Positions 1 through 9,081 are shown, numbered from the stretch's first letter. The stretch: 64,000 nucleotides of DNA from Pseudomonas mendocina (GCF_003008615.1 NZ_CP027657.1:4774001-4838000); one strand, 5' to 3'. A program made the numbers and translations. The notes: generated by a model not told the origin, from the letters alone.

Positions 1-824
1 GGCAGCAACTGGTCGATACGACTGCCGAGCAGGTCGATCTGGTGCTCTTGCTGGTAGCTGACGAAGGCCGCGTGGTTGGCGCCGATGATCCGCCCCTGTT
101 CGTCGAGTGCCAGCAATTGCTCGTTGGCCAGGTCGCTGATGTCGTCGTGAGATTTCACCGAGAGGGTCATGCGGTCGCGATAGCGTTGGCGGAAGCTGGC
201 GTTCTCGATCATCCGCGCATACATGATCACCAGTTGCAGGGTGAGATACTGCGTTTGCTTGGGCCCCTCGCTGTTCAGGCAGGTGGCGTTGAGGCAGCCG
301 CGCAGCACGTTCTGCGCATCGTAAATGGGCGAGACCGAGCAGCTCAGGCGAAAGTTGGAGATCAGGAAGTGTTCCTGATGATGGATGGTCATCGCCTGGC
401 GCGAGGCCAGTGCGGTGCCGATGCCATTGGTGCCCACCGTGGATTCGTCCCAGCAGGCGCCAACGATGAGCCCGGCCTGGGTGTAGGTGTCGTACTGCAA
501 TGGCAGGCGAGTGTCGAGGGTGACGCCGTGCTCATCGCTGAGCAGTACCGCGAACCCGGCCGGAACCACGCGCCTGGCGAGCCCGGTGACGCCCTGGCCA
601 GCGATGTTCAGATAGTCCTGATGTGCGCGCTGGTGTTCGCGTAGCTCGTCCGCGGTCAGTACGTGTTTCTCGCCGTGGCCATACGGATCGAGGCGATGTT
701 GCATCACGCTGCGGTACCAGGAGCGGGCGATCTGCTCGTCGGGATGGATGCAGCGCTCCGGAAAATGATCGGCCACGAAGGCAGTGAGATCACTAGGGCA
801 TACCCCAGGTGCATGGATGCTCAT
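1..824 (-). CDS. AcoR-like sigma-54-dependent activator, N-terminal part (runs off window)
   Basis: Minus-strand reading frame open from an ATG at 824 to the window edge, so only about 274 N-terminal residues are present. The start has an AGGAG five to six bases upstream. The product begins MSIHAPGVCP, carries RSWYRS near residue 34 and a GAF-type stretch with GTNGIGTAL near residue 132, as in AcoR-family activators that sense small metabolites and contact sigma-54 polymerase. The AAA+ and Fis-type HTH domains would lie beyond base 1 and cannot be checked. It is divergent from the TRAP operon, but whether it controls that operon is unknown; a LacI-type regulator is the better candidate there. 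Confidence 0.8.
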   Translation of the reverse strand, partial: MSIHAPGVCPSDLTAFVADHFPERCIHPDEQIARSWYRSVMQHRLDPYGHGEKHVLTADELREHQRAHQDYLNIAGQGVTGLARRVVPAGFAVLLSDEHGVTLDTRLPLQYDTYTQAGLIVGACWDESTVGTNGIGTALASRQAMTIHHQEHFLISNFRLSCSVSPIYDAQNVLRGCLNATCLNSEGPKQTQYLTLQLVIMYARMIENASFRQRYRDRMTLSVKSHDDISDLANEQLLALDEQGRIIGANHAAFVSYQQEHQIDLLGSRIDQLL

Positions 825-1187
825 GGGCACTCCTGACAATGGTGCGTTGGCTCGCAGCCTCTTGTTGTTGTGTCGGCTCGCCCGGCGGATAGACCGTGGG
901 TGCGACCGTAACGACTGCAACTCTAGCCGCAATCAGGCGGGTTGGGAACCGACAGGTCTGATGGCGACCGTGCATGCCAGGCGCTGTCTGCATGCCGTTT
1001 TCTGCAGGTTTCCGTCAGCGCTGCGAGTGCGCTACGGGCTACGTGATGATCAGCGCCAGATCGATTTCGAGAGGCTGGGTGGTGAACGATGAAATGTTGA
1101 AAAAGGAGGGTTGTCGAACGATTTGGATAGCGCCAACATCCAGCTCAAACAATGAGCGGCCCACGTCGATGGTGCCCAGGAGTTCCC
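825..1187. promoter_or_regulatory. Divergent intergenic region with one GntR-like operator
   Basis: 363 bases between the AcoR-like gene and the TRAP operon. No credible gene is seen. It must contain both promoters. The one distinctive element is GATAGCGCCAACA at 1126-1138, related to an intragenic copy at 1769. TTGTCG at 1111 could be part of a -35 box but no good -10 is evident. Confidence 0.5.
1126..1138. promoter_or_regulatory. Putative GntR (LacI-type) operator, promoter copy
   Basis: GATAGCGCCAACA, 50 bases before the start of the gntK-dctQ fusion. The core TAGCGCY resembles the half-site I recall for Pseudomonas GntR, and a fuller palindromic version lies at 1769-1782 in the same operon. 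The LacI-family gene at the end of the operon is the natural binder. This is a sequence match only. Confidence 0.45.
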
Positions 1188-2318
1188 ATGCAACCGCAGC
1201 CTCTCGCACCTGTTGCTGTGCCCGCCGCCATGACCCTGGTGGTCATGGGTGTCAGTGGTTCTGGCAAGAGTGATATCAGCCGGGCCGTCGCCACCCACCT
1301 TGGCTGGCGGCATATCGAAGCCGATCATTTCCATTCCCGTGAGAACGTCGAGCGTATGCGCTCCGGGATTGCGCTGAGCGATGCCGACCGCCAGCACTGG
1401 CTGGCTACCCTGAGTCAGGAGATGCAGGCGGCGCAACTGAGCGGGCAGGGCTTCGTTCTGGCCTGCTCGGCGCTCAAGCGGGCCTACCGCGAGCGCTTGC
1501 GCGATGCCGTGCCAGGCCTGCAATTCGTGCACCTGCAGATCGACCAGGCTACCGCGTTGCAGCGTGTCGGTGAGCGCCCAGGGCATTTCATGCCGCCATC
1601 ATTGGTCGACAGCCAGTTCGCCACCCTCGAAGCACCTCTCGATGAGCCTCATGTGCTGGTGCTGGACGCTGCTCGCCCGCGTGAGGAGCTGGTGGCGGAT
1701 GTCTGCACCTGGTTGCAACGTGATGCCCTGGAGTTGTCGGATGCCGAGACCGTTTTCGTCAGCGAAGTTGATAGCGCTAACAGTGTCAGCGTGACAGGTA
1801 CCGAACACATCTATGGCGGCCGCCTGGCGCGACTGTTCGACCAGCTTACCGACGGCATGATGGCGCTGTTGATGGCCTTCATGGTGGTGGCGGTATTCGG
1901 CAACGTGGTGCTGCGCTACGCCTTCGGCACCGGCTGGGCGGGAGCCGAGGAGCTGTCGCGGCTGGCGTTCGTCTGGCTGGTATTCGTTGGCGTGGCGTCG
2001 AGCATGCGCCGCGGCGAACTGATGAGTTTTCGCATGATCCGGGATCGCTTTCCGCAATTCACCCGCCGCCTGGTGGACTCCTGCAGTTGGCTGCTGGTGG
2101 CTGTGGCCAGCGTGCTGGCAGCCATGGGCGCATGGAGCCAGGTGCACTTCGGTTGGGGCAACGTCAGCACGGTGGTGGGCTACCCGGTGGTGCTGACCAT
2201 GGTGCCGATACTGGCGTGCATGTCGGTACTGGCGATCCTCGCCCTGGTGCAACTGGTGAACGTCTGGCGACGGCCAGTGGACAGCACCGTCGCCCTGGTC
2301 AACGTCACGGCGGACTGA
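1188..2318 (+). CDS. Gluconokinase fused to TRAP transporter small permease (GntK-DctQ)
   Basis: A 376-residue two-domain protein. Residues about 15-183 are a GntK/IdnK-type gluconokinase: P-loop GVSGSGKS at 21-28, followed by DHFHSRENVERM and ACSALKRAYR, motifs of the thermoresistant gluconokinase family that phosphorylates gluconate to 6-phosphogluconate. Residues about 207-376 are a DctQ-type small TRAP subunit with four hydrophobic segments and the family stretch FVWLVFVGVASSMRRGE. A linker of about 24 residues joins them with no stop or frameshift. The ATG at 1188 is preferred over one at 1152 because AGGAG lies five bases upstream. The dctM and dctP genes follow. The fusion would hold the kinase on the cytoplasmic face of its own importer; substrate identity is inferred. 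Confidence 0.88.
   Translation: MQPQPLAPVAVPAAMTLVVMGVSGSGKSDISRAVATHLGWRHIEADHFHSRENVERMRSGIALSDADRQHWLATLSQEMQAAQLSGQGFVLACSALKRAYRERLRDAVPGLQFVHLQIDQATALQRVGERPGHFMPPSLVDSQFATLEAPLDEPHVLVLDAARPREELVADVCTWLQRDALELSDAETVFVSEVDSANSVSVTGTEHIYGGRLARLFDQLTDGMMALLMAFMVVAVFGNVVLRYAFGTGWAGAEELSRLAFVWLVFVGVASSMRRGELMSFRMIRDRFPQFTRRLVDSCSWLLVAVASVLAAMGAWSQVHFGWGNVSTVVGYPVVLTMVPILACMSVLAILALVQLVNVWRRPVDSTVALVNVTAD
1769..1782. promoter_or_regulatory. Putative intragenic GntR operator at the fusion junction
   Basis: TGATAGCGCTAACA, an imperfect palindrome centred on TAGCGCTA at 1772-1779. It lies inside the gntK-dctQ reading frame where the kinase domain gives way to the linker. It is the better of two related sites (the other is at 1126). 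It may act as an auxiliary operator or be a relic of a former intergenic promoter. Confidence 0.45.
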
Positions 2319-2379
2319 CTCTTCCGCGCCTCACCTTATCCAATAACAAGATCGGGCACTGCCCACCGAGGATCTGTCG

Positions 2380-3657
2380 ATGACTGTCGCCGTTTTCCTT
2401 ACGTCACTGCTGGGTTTCATGGCTTTCGGCATGCCCATCGCGTTCGCTTTGCTGCTCACCGCCGCGGTGCTGATGTGGTACCTGGAGTTCTGGGACGTGC
2501 AGTTGCTGGCGCAGAACCTGCTCGCTGGCGCCGACAGCTTTCCGCTGCTGGCCATTCCGTTCTTCGTCCTGGCCGGCGAGTTGATGAATGCCGGCGGCAT
2601 CTCCCGGCGCATCATCGCCATGGCCCAGGCCTATTTCGGCCACCTGCGCGGTGGTCTGGGTTACGTGGCGATTGCCGCTGCGATGCTGCTGGCGAGCATG
2701 TCCGGTTCGGCGCTGGCCGACACCGCGGCGCTGGCTACGCTGCTGCTGCCGATGATGCGCCAGCGTGGCTATCCGCTGCATTCGTCGGCGGGACTGGTGG
2801 CGGCTGGCGGCATCATCGCGCTGATCCTGCCGCCCTCCATGGCCTTCGTGATCTATGGCGTGGTGACCAATACCTCGATCAGCCAGCTGTTCATGACCGG
2901 CGTGGTGCCGGGTTTGATCATGGGCGCCGGCCTGATCATCGCCTGGAGCCTGATCACCCGTGGTTTCACCGAGCCCACTCCACCCAAGGCGAGTACTGCC
3001 GAGCGGCGGCGGGTGCTGGTCGATGGTCTGGCAGCACTGATGCTGCCGGTGATCATCGTCGGTGGCCTGCGTTTTGGCCTGTTCACGCCGACCGAAGCGG
3101 CGGTGGTGGCGGCGGTCTACGCCCTGGGCGTTTCCACGCTGTTCTACCGCGAGCTGACCTGGGCCGGGTTGATCGAAACCCTGACACGCGCCAGCCGCAC
3201 CACGGCCTCGGTGATGTTCCTCTGCGCTGCGGCCACGGCCTCGGCCTACATGGTCACGCTGGCCCAGTTGCCGGACGAGATCGGCGCCATGCTCGGTCCA
3301 TTGGCGCAGCATCCTCAACTGCTGATGCTGGGCGTGATGGTGCTGATGATCCTGGTCGGCATGGTGCTGGATCTGACCCCGACGGTGCTGATTCTCGCCC
3401 CGGTGCTGGCGCCGATTGCCGCCAAGGCTGGCATCGACCCGGTGTATTTCGGCGTGATGTTCGTGCTGATTTGCTCCATCGGCCTGATCACGCCGCCGGT
3501 CAGCACCGTGCTCAACGTGGTCGGTGGAATTGGCCGCATCCGTATCGAAGTGCTGGTACGCGGGGTGATGCCGTTCTTCCTCACCTACCTGTGCATCGTG
3601 CTGATGCTGATCGCCTTTCCGCAGATCATCACGACTCCTCTGGCCTGGCTGCGTTGA
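2380..3657 (+). CDS. dctM: TRAP transporter large permease, DctM type
   Basis: A 425-residue, highly hydrophobic protein that fits the DctM subunit of tripartite ATP-independent periplasmic transporters in length and pattern. Family stretches include FFVLAGELMNAGGI near residue 64 and MSGSALADTAALATLLLPMM near residue 107. It forms the sodium-driven channel of the importer with the DctQ domain encoded upstream. The start has GAGGA about ten bases upstream and lies 61 bases after the fusion gene, so co-transcription is expected. The neighbouring kinase points to gluconate or a related sugar acid as substrate, by inference. Confidence 0.93.
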   Translation: MTVAVFLTSLLGFMAFGMPIAFALLLTAAVLMWYLEFWDVQLLAQNLLAGADSFPLLAIPFFVLAGELMNAGGISRRIIAMAQAYFGHLRGGLGYVAIAAAMLLASMSGSALADTAALATLLLPMMRQRGYPLHSSAGLVAAGGIIALILPPSMAFVIYGVVTNTSISQLFMTGVVPGLIMGAGLIIAWSLITRGFTEPTPPKASTAERRRVLVDGLAALMLPVIIVGGLRFGLFTPTEAAVVAAVYALGVSTLFYRELTWAGLIETLTRASRTTASVMFLCAAATASAYMVTLAQLPDEIGAMLGPLAQHPQLLMLGVMVLMILVGMVLDLTPTVLILAPVLAPIAAKAGIDPVYFGVMFVLICSIGLITPPVSTVLNVVGGIGRIRIEVLVRGVMPFFLTYLCIVLMLIAFPQIITTPLAWLR

Positions 3658-3702
3658 GCCCGGCCCGCTGTTCACCTAAACAACAATAAGAGGTCATACC
3701 CC

Positions 3703-4713
3703 ATGAAACGTCCGCTCATCGCCATCCTCGTTGCCGCCATCCTGTGCGGCCCGCTCGCCACCAGTGTCCAGGCCGACGAAGTCCGTTCGCGGATGATCCG
3801 CTTCGGCTACGGCCTCAATGAAAACAGCAACCAGGGGCGGGCGGTGAAGCTGTTCGCCGAGGAGGTGGCCAAGGCCTCCGACGGCAAGCTGAAAGTGCGT
3901 ACGTTCGGTTCCGCCAGCCTCGGCTCGGACGATCAGATGCAGAGCGCGCTGATCGGTGGGGCGCAGGAAATGATGGTGGGCTCGACCGCCACTCTGGTCG
4001 GTATCACCAAGGAAATGGCGGTGTGGGACACGCCGTTCCTGTTCAGCAGTGCCGAGCAGGCCGATGCGGTGCTCGATGGCCCGGTCGGCAGCCAGGTCAT
4101 GGACAAGCTCGCGGAAAGAGGGCTGGTTGGCCTGGTGTACTGGGAGAACGGTTTTCGCAACCTGACCAACAATGCCCGGCCGATCAACGCGCTGGAGGAT
4201 TTCTCCGGGGTCAAACTGCGGGTGATGCCCAACCCGGTGTTTCTCGAGACCTTCAAGCTGATGGGTGCCAACGCCGTGCCGCTGCCATTCTCCGAGCTGT
4301 TCACCGCGCTGGAGACCAAAGCCGTGGACGGTCAGGAGAACCCCTTCAACACCATTCTCACCTCGCGCTTCTACGAAGTGCAGAAGTACCTGAGCGTGAC
4401 CAATCATGCCTACAGCCCGTGGATCGTGACCGTGTCCAAGCGCTGGTGGGATCAGTTGTCCAAGGCCGAGCAGGGCATCCTCCTGGAGGCTGCGCGCAAG
4501 GCGCGTGATTTCGAGCGCCAGGACACCCGCGACGAGGCGGCCCGGGCATTGGCCGAACTGCAGGAGAAGGGCATGCAAGTCAATCAGATCGAGGCGGCCG
4601 AGGTGCAACGCATGCGTGAGCAGGCCGCGCCGGCGGTACGGAAGGTGATCGATACCGTTGGCTCGGAGCTGTTCGAGCAGGTTCAGCAGGAGGCCGCCAA
4701 GGCGGCTTCCTGA
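3703..4713 (+). CDS. dctP: TRAP transporter solute-binding protein, DctP type
   Basis: A 336-residue periplasmic binding protein. The first 24 residues are a Sec signal peptide ending around VQADE. The rest shows DctP hallmarks: GYGLNENSNQGRAVKLFAEE near the N-terminus, GFRNLTNN mid-protein and the conserved VDGQENPFNTI segment that lines the ligand pocket. It captures the substrate for the DctQ/DctM pair. RBS AAGAGG lies nine bases before the ATG, and the gene follows dctM by 45 bases. A short GCCGCC-AA-GGCGGC hairpin lies within its last codons, without a T-run. Confidence 0.93.
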   Translation: MKRPLIAILVAAILCGPLATSVQADEVRSRMIRFGYGLNENSNQGRAVKLFAEEVAKASDGKLKVRTFGSASLGSDDQMQSALIGGAQEMMVGSTATLVGITKEMAVWDTPFLFSSAEQADAVLDGPVGSQVMDKLAERGLVGLVYWENGFRNLTNNARPINALEDFSGVKLRVMPNPVFLETFKLMGANAVPLPFSELFTALETKAVDGQENPFNTILTSRFYEVQKYLSVTNHAYSPWIVTVSKRWWDQLSKAEQGILLEAARKARDFERQDTRDEAARALAELQEKGMQVNQIEAAEVQRMREQAAPAVRKVIDTVGSELFEQVQQEAAKAAS

Positions 4714-4898
4714 GAGTCCGTTCATGCTCCTGCAGGTCGTAGCCTCCCAGGCCTGTAGGCATGTGAACAGACGCGGTTTCGCGGGGCACGCAGGTGGTGC
4801 TACTCATTGCATGGTGGTGGTACCCCGGGCGGCGTGTCCCGCGCTTTATTCATCGGCAGGGCTGTTAGACTTGGCCTCTGGTAATCAATGGAGGCGCC

Positions 4899-5918
4899 AT
4901 GACTCAACGCCGTCGTCGTTCCGCCGAACGCGTCACCCTGTCCGATGTGGCCAAAGCCGCCGGTTGTTCGCTCATGTCCGCTTCGCGCGCGCTGTCACAA
5001 CCGGGACGGGTCTCCGATGCCCTGCGCGAGCAGGTGATGCGCGCTGCCAAAGCGCTGGGCTACGTGCCCAACCCGGCGGCGCGGGCGTTGGCCAGTTCGC
5101 GTTCGAACCTGGTGGCCGTAGTGATTCCGTCGCTGTCCAACTCGGTATTCGTCGATACCGTCGAGGCCATCCAGCGGGTGCTGATGCCGGCCGGTTTCGA
5201 GATGATGATCGGCGTCAGCCACTATCGGGTCGAAGAGGACGAGCGCCTGCTGCGTTCCTACCTCGCCCACCAGCCGGCGGGCCTGCTGGTTACCGGCTTC
5301 GAGCGCAGCGACGCAGCCCGCGAGATTCTCGGTGCCAGCAGTTGCCCATTGGTGACCCTGATGGAGCTGAGCGAGGAGCCCGAGGACTACTGCGTTGGTT
5401 TCTCCCAGGTCGAGGCGGGCGCCGCCATGACCCGCGCGCTGGTGCAGCGCGGTTATCGGCACATCGCCTTCGCCGCAGCCCAGCTCGACCCGCGCACGCT
5501 GCAGCGCGCCGAGGGCTATCGTCAGGTGATGCAGTATCTCGACCGGCATGATCCGGCGCTGGAATTGCTGACTCCGCAGTTGTCGTCCATCGGCCTGGGC
5601 GCCGAGCTGCTCGACCGCCTGCTGGCTCAGCAGCCGCAGATCGATGCGGTGTTCTTCAACAACGACGACCTGGCCATGGGCGCCTTATTCCGTGCCCGCC
5701 AGTTGGGCCTGGACGTACCGGGCCGTCTGGCCATCGCCGGTTTCAACGATCTGCCGGCGGCGGCCTGGATGCATCCGGCGTTGAGCACGGTGCGCACTAC
5801 ACGCGGCCGCATCGGTGAGTTGGCGGCCAACATGCTGCTCAGCCTGATGCGCGGTGAAACGCCCGACCAGCACTGCATCGACGTCGGCTTCGAGCTGGTC
5901 ATGCGCGACAGTGCCTGA
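4899..5918 (+). CDS. gntR: LacI-family repressor, GntR type
   Basis: A 339-residue LacI/GalR regulator. The N-terminal HTH (VTLSDVAKAAGCSLMSASRA, residues 12-31) is followed by the hinge YVPNPAARALAS and a periplasmic-binding-protein fold ending FNDLPAAAWMHPALSTVRT. GGAG precedes the ATG by six bases. It lies 185 bases after dctP in the same direction, with a gap large enough for its own promoter. Its position after a gluconokinase-TRAP cluster and the TAGCGCTA-type sites at 1126 and 1769 argue that it is the gluconate-responsive GntR of pseudomonads. It ends two bases from the convergent lifO stop. Confidence 0.85.
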   Translation: MTQRRRRSAERVTLSDVAKAAGCSLMSASRALSQPGRVSDALREQVMRAAKALGYVPNPAARALASSRSNLVAVVIPSLSNSVFVDTVEAIQRVLMPAGFEMMIGVSHYRVEEDERLLRSYLAHQPAGLLVTGFERSDAAREILGASSCPLVTLMELSEEPEDYCVGFSQVEAGAAMTRALVQRGYRHIAFAAAQLDPRTLQRAEGYRQVMQYLDRHDPALELLTPQLSSIGLGAELLDRLLAQQPQIDAVFFNNDDLAMGALFRARQLGLDVPGRLAIAGFNDLPAAAWMHPALSTVRTTRGRIGELAANMLLSLMRGETPDQHCIDVGFELVMRDSA

Positions 5919-5920
5919 GG

Positions 5921-6949
5921 CTATTGCTGCTTGTTGGCGGCTGCCAGTTGCTCGGCCGCATCCAGGCGCAGACGTTCACGCTCATCGAAGCGCTCCGTTG
6001 CCAGCGCCTCGATGGCTGCATGCTTGTCGCTACTGCTGAGCCCTTCGCTAGCCTCGATCCGTGCCTTGGCTGCGAGGTAGTCGTCCAGCCGGCGTTGCCA
6101 GTTCTGCCGCTGGTTATCCAGCACTTCCAGGCGGACCGTGGCTTCAGCGCCGACCAGTTGTTGGCGCATCTGCCGGATCTGCGCCGCGCTGGCGCCTTCT
6201 GCCTGCAGGCGAGCGGTGTTCTGCCGCAGTTCCTGCTGCAATTGCGGCAGTACGGCATCTTGCAGATCCTCCGGTAGTGCGGCGCGCAGCCGGTCGACGG
6301 CCTGGCCTTTCTCTTCGGCGCTCATTCTGCTGTCGTGCTGGATGGCCAGGCGCTCCAGGGTGAAGCGGTTGTAGCCTTCCTCTCGGGCGAAGAAGGCCTG
6401 GTGGGTTTCACTATCGAACAGGCGCGCACGCAGTGCCTGCACCGCAGCCTCACGCTGACGCATGGCGTCCAGGTTTGCCATCTGCGGTAGATCGCGTTCC
6501 AGCAGCACCAGCTCGCGCTTGTAGGCGAGGTACTGATCGAGCAGGGCTTGGGCGCGTGCACGCGCAGGTTCCTGCAACTGGCCGTCGATATAACCACGCA
6601 GGCGTTCGACGCTGGCTTGCAGGCTTTCTTCACCAATGCTCGCCAGGAAGTAGTCGAAGATGCGCCGGATGTCCTCGCTGATGATCAGATTGCCAGCGGC
6701 ATCGACGCGAAAGCGGCCGTCGACGTCGGTGCCGGCGAAGGAGGCGGGCAGGGCCAGTTTGGGCGCCTTCTTCTGCGTGTCACTTGCAGCCGGCGTCATG
6801 GCTTCGGCAGGTGCCTGCGGCACAGGTTTCGTCACTGTAGCCGTGGCAGGAGAGCTGACGTGGGTGGGCTGATGTCCGGGTTGCAGGTAAAGCATCAACG
6901 CCAGGCCGGCGCCGATCAGTAGAGGCAGGGCGAATAGGGCTTTCTTCAC
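5921..6949 (-). CDS. lifO: Lipase-specific foldase (lipase chaperone)
   Basis: A 342-residue inner-membrane-anchored foldase. Residues 7-22 form an N-terminal membrane anchor, followed by a Pro/Ala/Thr-rich flexible stretch to about residue 65 and then the all-helical folding domain. The family signature [13 protein letters not shown] is present near residue 95. Such proteins hold the secreted lipase in the periplasm, complete its folding and release it for type II secretion. It lies 85 bases downstream of lipA in the same direction, the usual lipA-lifO operon. A hairpin in the gap may lower foldase expression relative to lipase. Also called lif, lipB or lipH. Confidence 0.93.
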   Translation of the reverse strand: MKKALFALPLLIGAGLALMLYLQPGHQPTHVSSPATATVTKPVPQAPAEAMTPAASDTQKKAPKLALPASFAGTDVDGRFRVDAAGNLIISEDIRRIFDYFLASIGEESLQASVERLRGYIDGQLQEPARARAQALLDQYLAYKRELVLLERDLPQMANLDAMRQREAAVQALRARLFDSETHQAFFAREEGYNRFTLERLAIQHDSRMSAEEKGQAVDRLRAALPEDLQDAVLPQLQQELRQNTARLQAEGASAAQIRQMRQQLVGAEATVRLEVLDNQRQNWQRRLDDYLAAKARIEASEGLSSSDKHAAIEALATERFDERERLRLDAAEQLAAANKQQ

Positions 6950-6979
6950 GTGCGGCTCTGGATGTCAGGGGTAGGATGC

Positions 6980-7011
6980 GCCGTGCGCACCGATATCTCG
7001 ATGCGCACGGC
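6980..7011. repeat. Palindromic element (family C) between lipA and lifO
   Basis: GCCGTGCGCA at 6980-6989 and TGCGCACGGC at 7002-7011 form a perfect 10-bp stem, preceded on the plus strand by GTAGGATGC. Related sequence GTAGGGTGCGCCGTACGCAC occurs at 57916. It lies in the lipA-lifO intercistronic gap and would form a stable hairpin in that transcript. Confidence 0.7.
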
Positions 7012-7034
7012 TCGGGCGGAAGTTATCCGTGAGT

Positions 7035-8006
<972 letters not shown>

Positions 8007-8079
8007 TTATTGAGGCAGTCAGGCTGCATCCTGCAACACAAGCGTGTCCATCCCATGGCACGTACGGCGACAGAACGAT

Positions 8080-8095
8080 GGCAGGAAACATGCCA
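8080..8095 (-). promoter_or_regulatory. Sigma-54 promoter of lipA
   Basis: Minus strand reads TGGCATGTTTCCTGCC: GG and GC are separated by exactly ten bases, the sigma-54 spacing, with five of six bases of the TGGCAC box. The predicted start is near 8069, giving a leader of about 80 bases to the lipA ATG. The same bases also form an inverted repeat (GATGGCA / TGCCATC). Confidence 0.6.
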
Positions 8096-8181
8096 TCGCC
8101 AGGTTTTCCCGATTAACCCCTCTATTGCGGCGCTTTCCCGAAGATAACCCTGTTTTGTCAGCGAGATTGCGGCAGCTTTTC

Positions 8182-8198
8182 TGTTACGTGGCGACACA
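8182..8198. promoter_or_regulatory. Upstream activator site for lipA (TGT-N11-ACA)
   Basis: TGTTACGTGGCGACACA fits the TGT-N11-ACA motif that I recall for the lipase UAS in P. alcaligenes and for CbrB/LipR-type activators. It lies about 115-130 bases upstream of the predicted lipA start, a normal enhancer distance for sigma-54. Confidence 0.5.
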
Positions 8199-8334
8199 GC
8201 CGAGCTGTGATGGCAGGCCGCAATCGTTCAGCTCGGCAGCGGTTTGACGAGTGCAGGCGGAGCCGTTTGACCCGCGTCCAGCGGTGAAAATGTGAGGCGG
8301 CCAATCGAAGGTTGGGGTGCGATGATGGCGCGCC

Positions 8335-8364
8335 TTGACAGTTCTGCGTGGGAGTCTCTAGGAT
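8335..8364 (+). promoter_or_regulatory. Sigma-70 promoter for the riboswitch-led gene
   Basis: TTGACA at 8335-8340, an 18-base spacer and TAGGAT at 8359-8364. Transcription would begin near 8371, exactly at the first stem of the SAM-II-like element. Confidence 0.7.
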
Positions 8365-8370
8365 GCGCCC

Positions 8371-8450
8371 TGCGCCGATTTAAACAGCTACTTGCGGGGC
8401 GCCACAGGGTGTTGTTTGCAGCGCCTGAAATTCCGCTAAAGCGCTGGTTC
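8371..8450 (+). promoter_or_regulatory. SAM-II-like riboswitch with a long loop
   Basis: The leader fits the SAM-II H-type pseudoknot. P1 is GCGCC 8372-8376 with GGCGC 8398-8402. Loop 1 starts GATTTAA (8377-8383) and contains CTTGC (8391-8395). Pseudoknot stems are CAGC 8385-8388 with GCTG 8443-8446, and GCGG 8394-8397 with CCGC 8433-8436. The GCTAAA box at 8435-8440 follows. These are the conserved blocks and order of the crystallised SAM-II RNA. The loop between P1 and GCTAAA is about 30 bases here, longer than usual. Downstream, hairpins at 8465-8478 and 8485-8499 flank or expose the GGAG ribosome site at 8491. Confidence 0.6.
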
Positions 8451-8502
8451 GGTGTCGCCTCTCACCGCTGCCCAGCGGGATTTCCGAGGCGGAGACTCGA
8501 TA

Positions 8503-9081
8503 ATGATCTGTCCCCAACCCCTGATTCGTCTGGCGCCCATCACTTCGGGCCTATTGCTGCGCAATCCGCGTGTATTGCTCGGTGGCAGCCATCAACCTAC
8601 CCTGTTGCGTTATCTCGAAGGCTGGCCCAAGCGCTGGAGTGGATCGCGTGCCTTCCGCATCCAGTTCGTGCAGAACGGTGAGTCGCTGGCGCGTTTCGCC
8701 CATGACAGCTTCGATCTGGCGGTTATCCAGGCGCCAAGCGCCGATGTGCTGGCGGACACTGTTCACCAACTGGTGCGGGTCGCGCGTCAGGGGCTGATCA
8801 CCCGACGCTGAGCGTGCCGATGTGCAACTGCCGTCACCTGTGCCGCTTCCGAAAGACGCTCGCTTCTATGCCAAGGAATTCGACGTCCCTCTGGCGCAGA
8901 TTACGGGGCTGGGCTGGGTCAATTACTTCGCTTGTCCTCCGTGAATCCATGATCCGAGCGTGTTCACGCCTGGCAGCTATTGGCCAGTCGAGTCGCTGGA
9001 GAAATGGATGGCGGTGGTTCGAGAGTCGATGACCTGGCCAGCCTGTTCGGGCTTCAGAGGTATTCGATCTCGACGATGTAG
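8503..9081 (+). pseudogene. Decayed methyltransferase-like gene behind the riboswitch
   Basis: A clean reading frame runs 8503-8811 (102 residues, GGAG eight bases before the ATG) and includes DSFDLAVIQAPSADVLADTV and LVRVARQGLI, resembling the middle of a class I SAM-dependent methyltransferase. Protein-like coding then continues in the +1 frame from about 8801 (PKDARFYAKEFDVPLAQI, GLGWVNYFACPP), meets an in-frame TGA at 8942, goes on (PSVFTPGSYWPVESLEKWM) to about 9024, and shifts again to [18 protein letters not shown] with TAG at 9079-9081. One ancestral gene of about 190 codons with two frameshifts and a stop is the simplest reading. The first frame alone may still be translated. The end overlaps greB. 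Confidence 0.55.

Noticed and set aside
2404..3675. A 423-codon antisense frame opposite dctM
   Set aside because: Composition (His, Gln, Arg repeats) is typical of a reverse-strand shadow of a hydrophobic gene.
8056..8071. TGGCACG on the plus strand as a sigma-54 -24 box
   Set aside because: No GC doublet at the -12 spacing and it faces away from lipA; the minus-strand element at 8080-8095 fits better.
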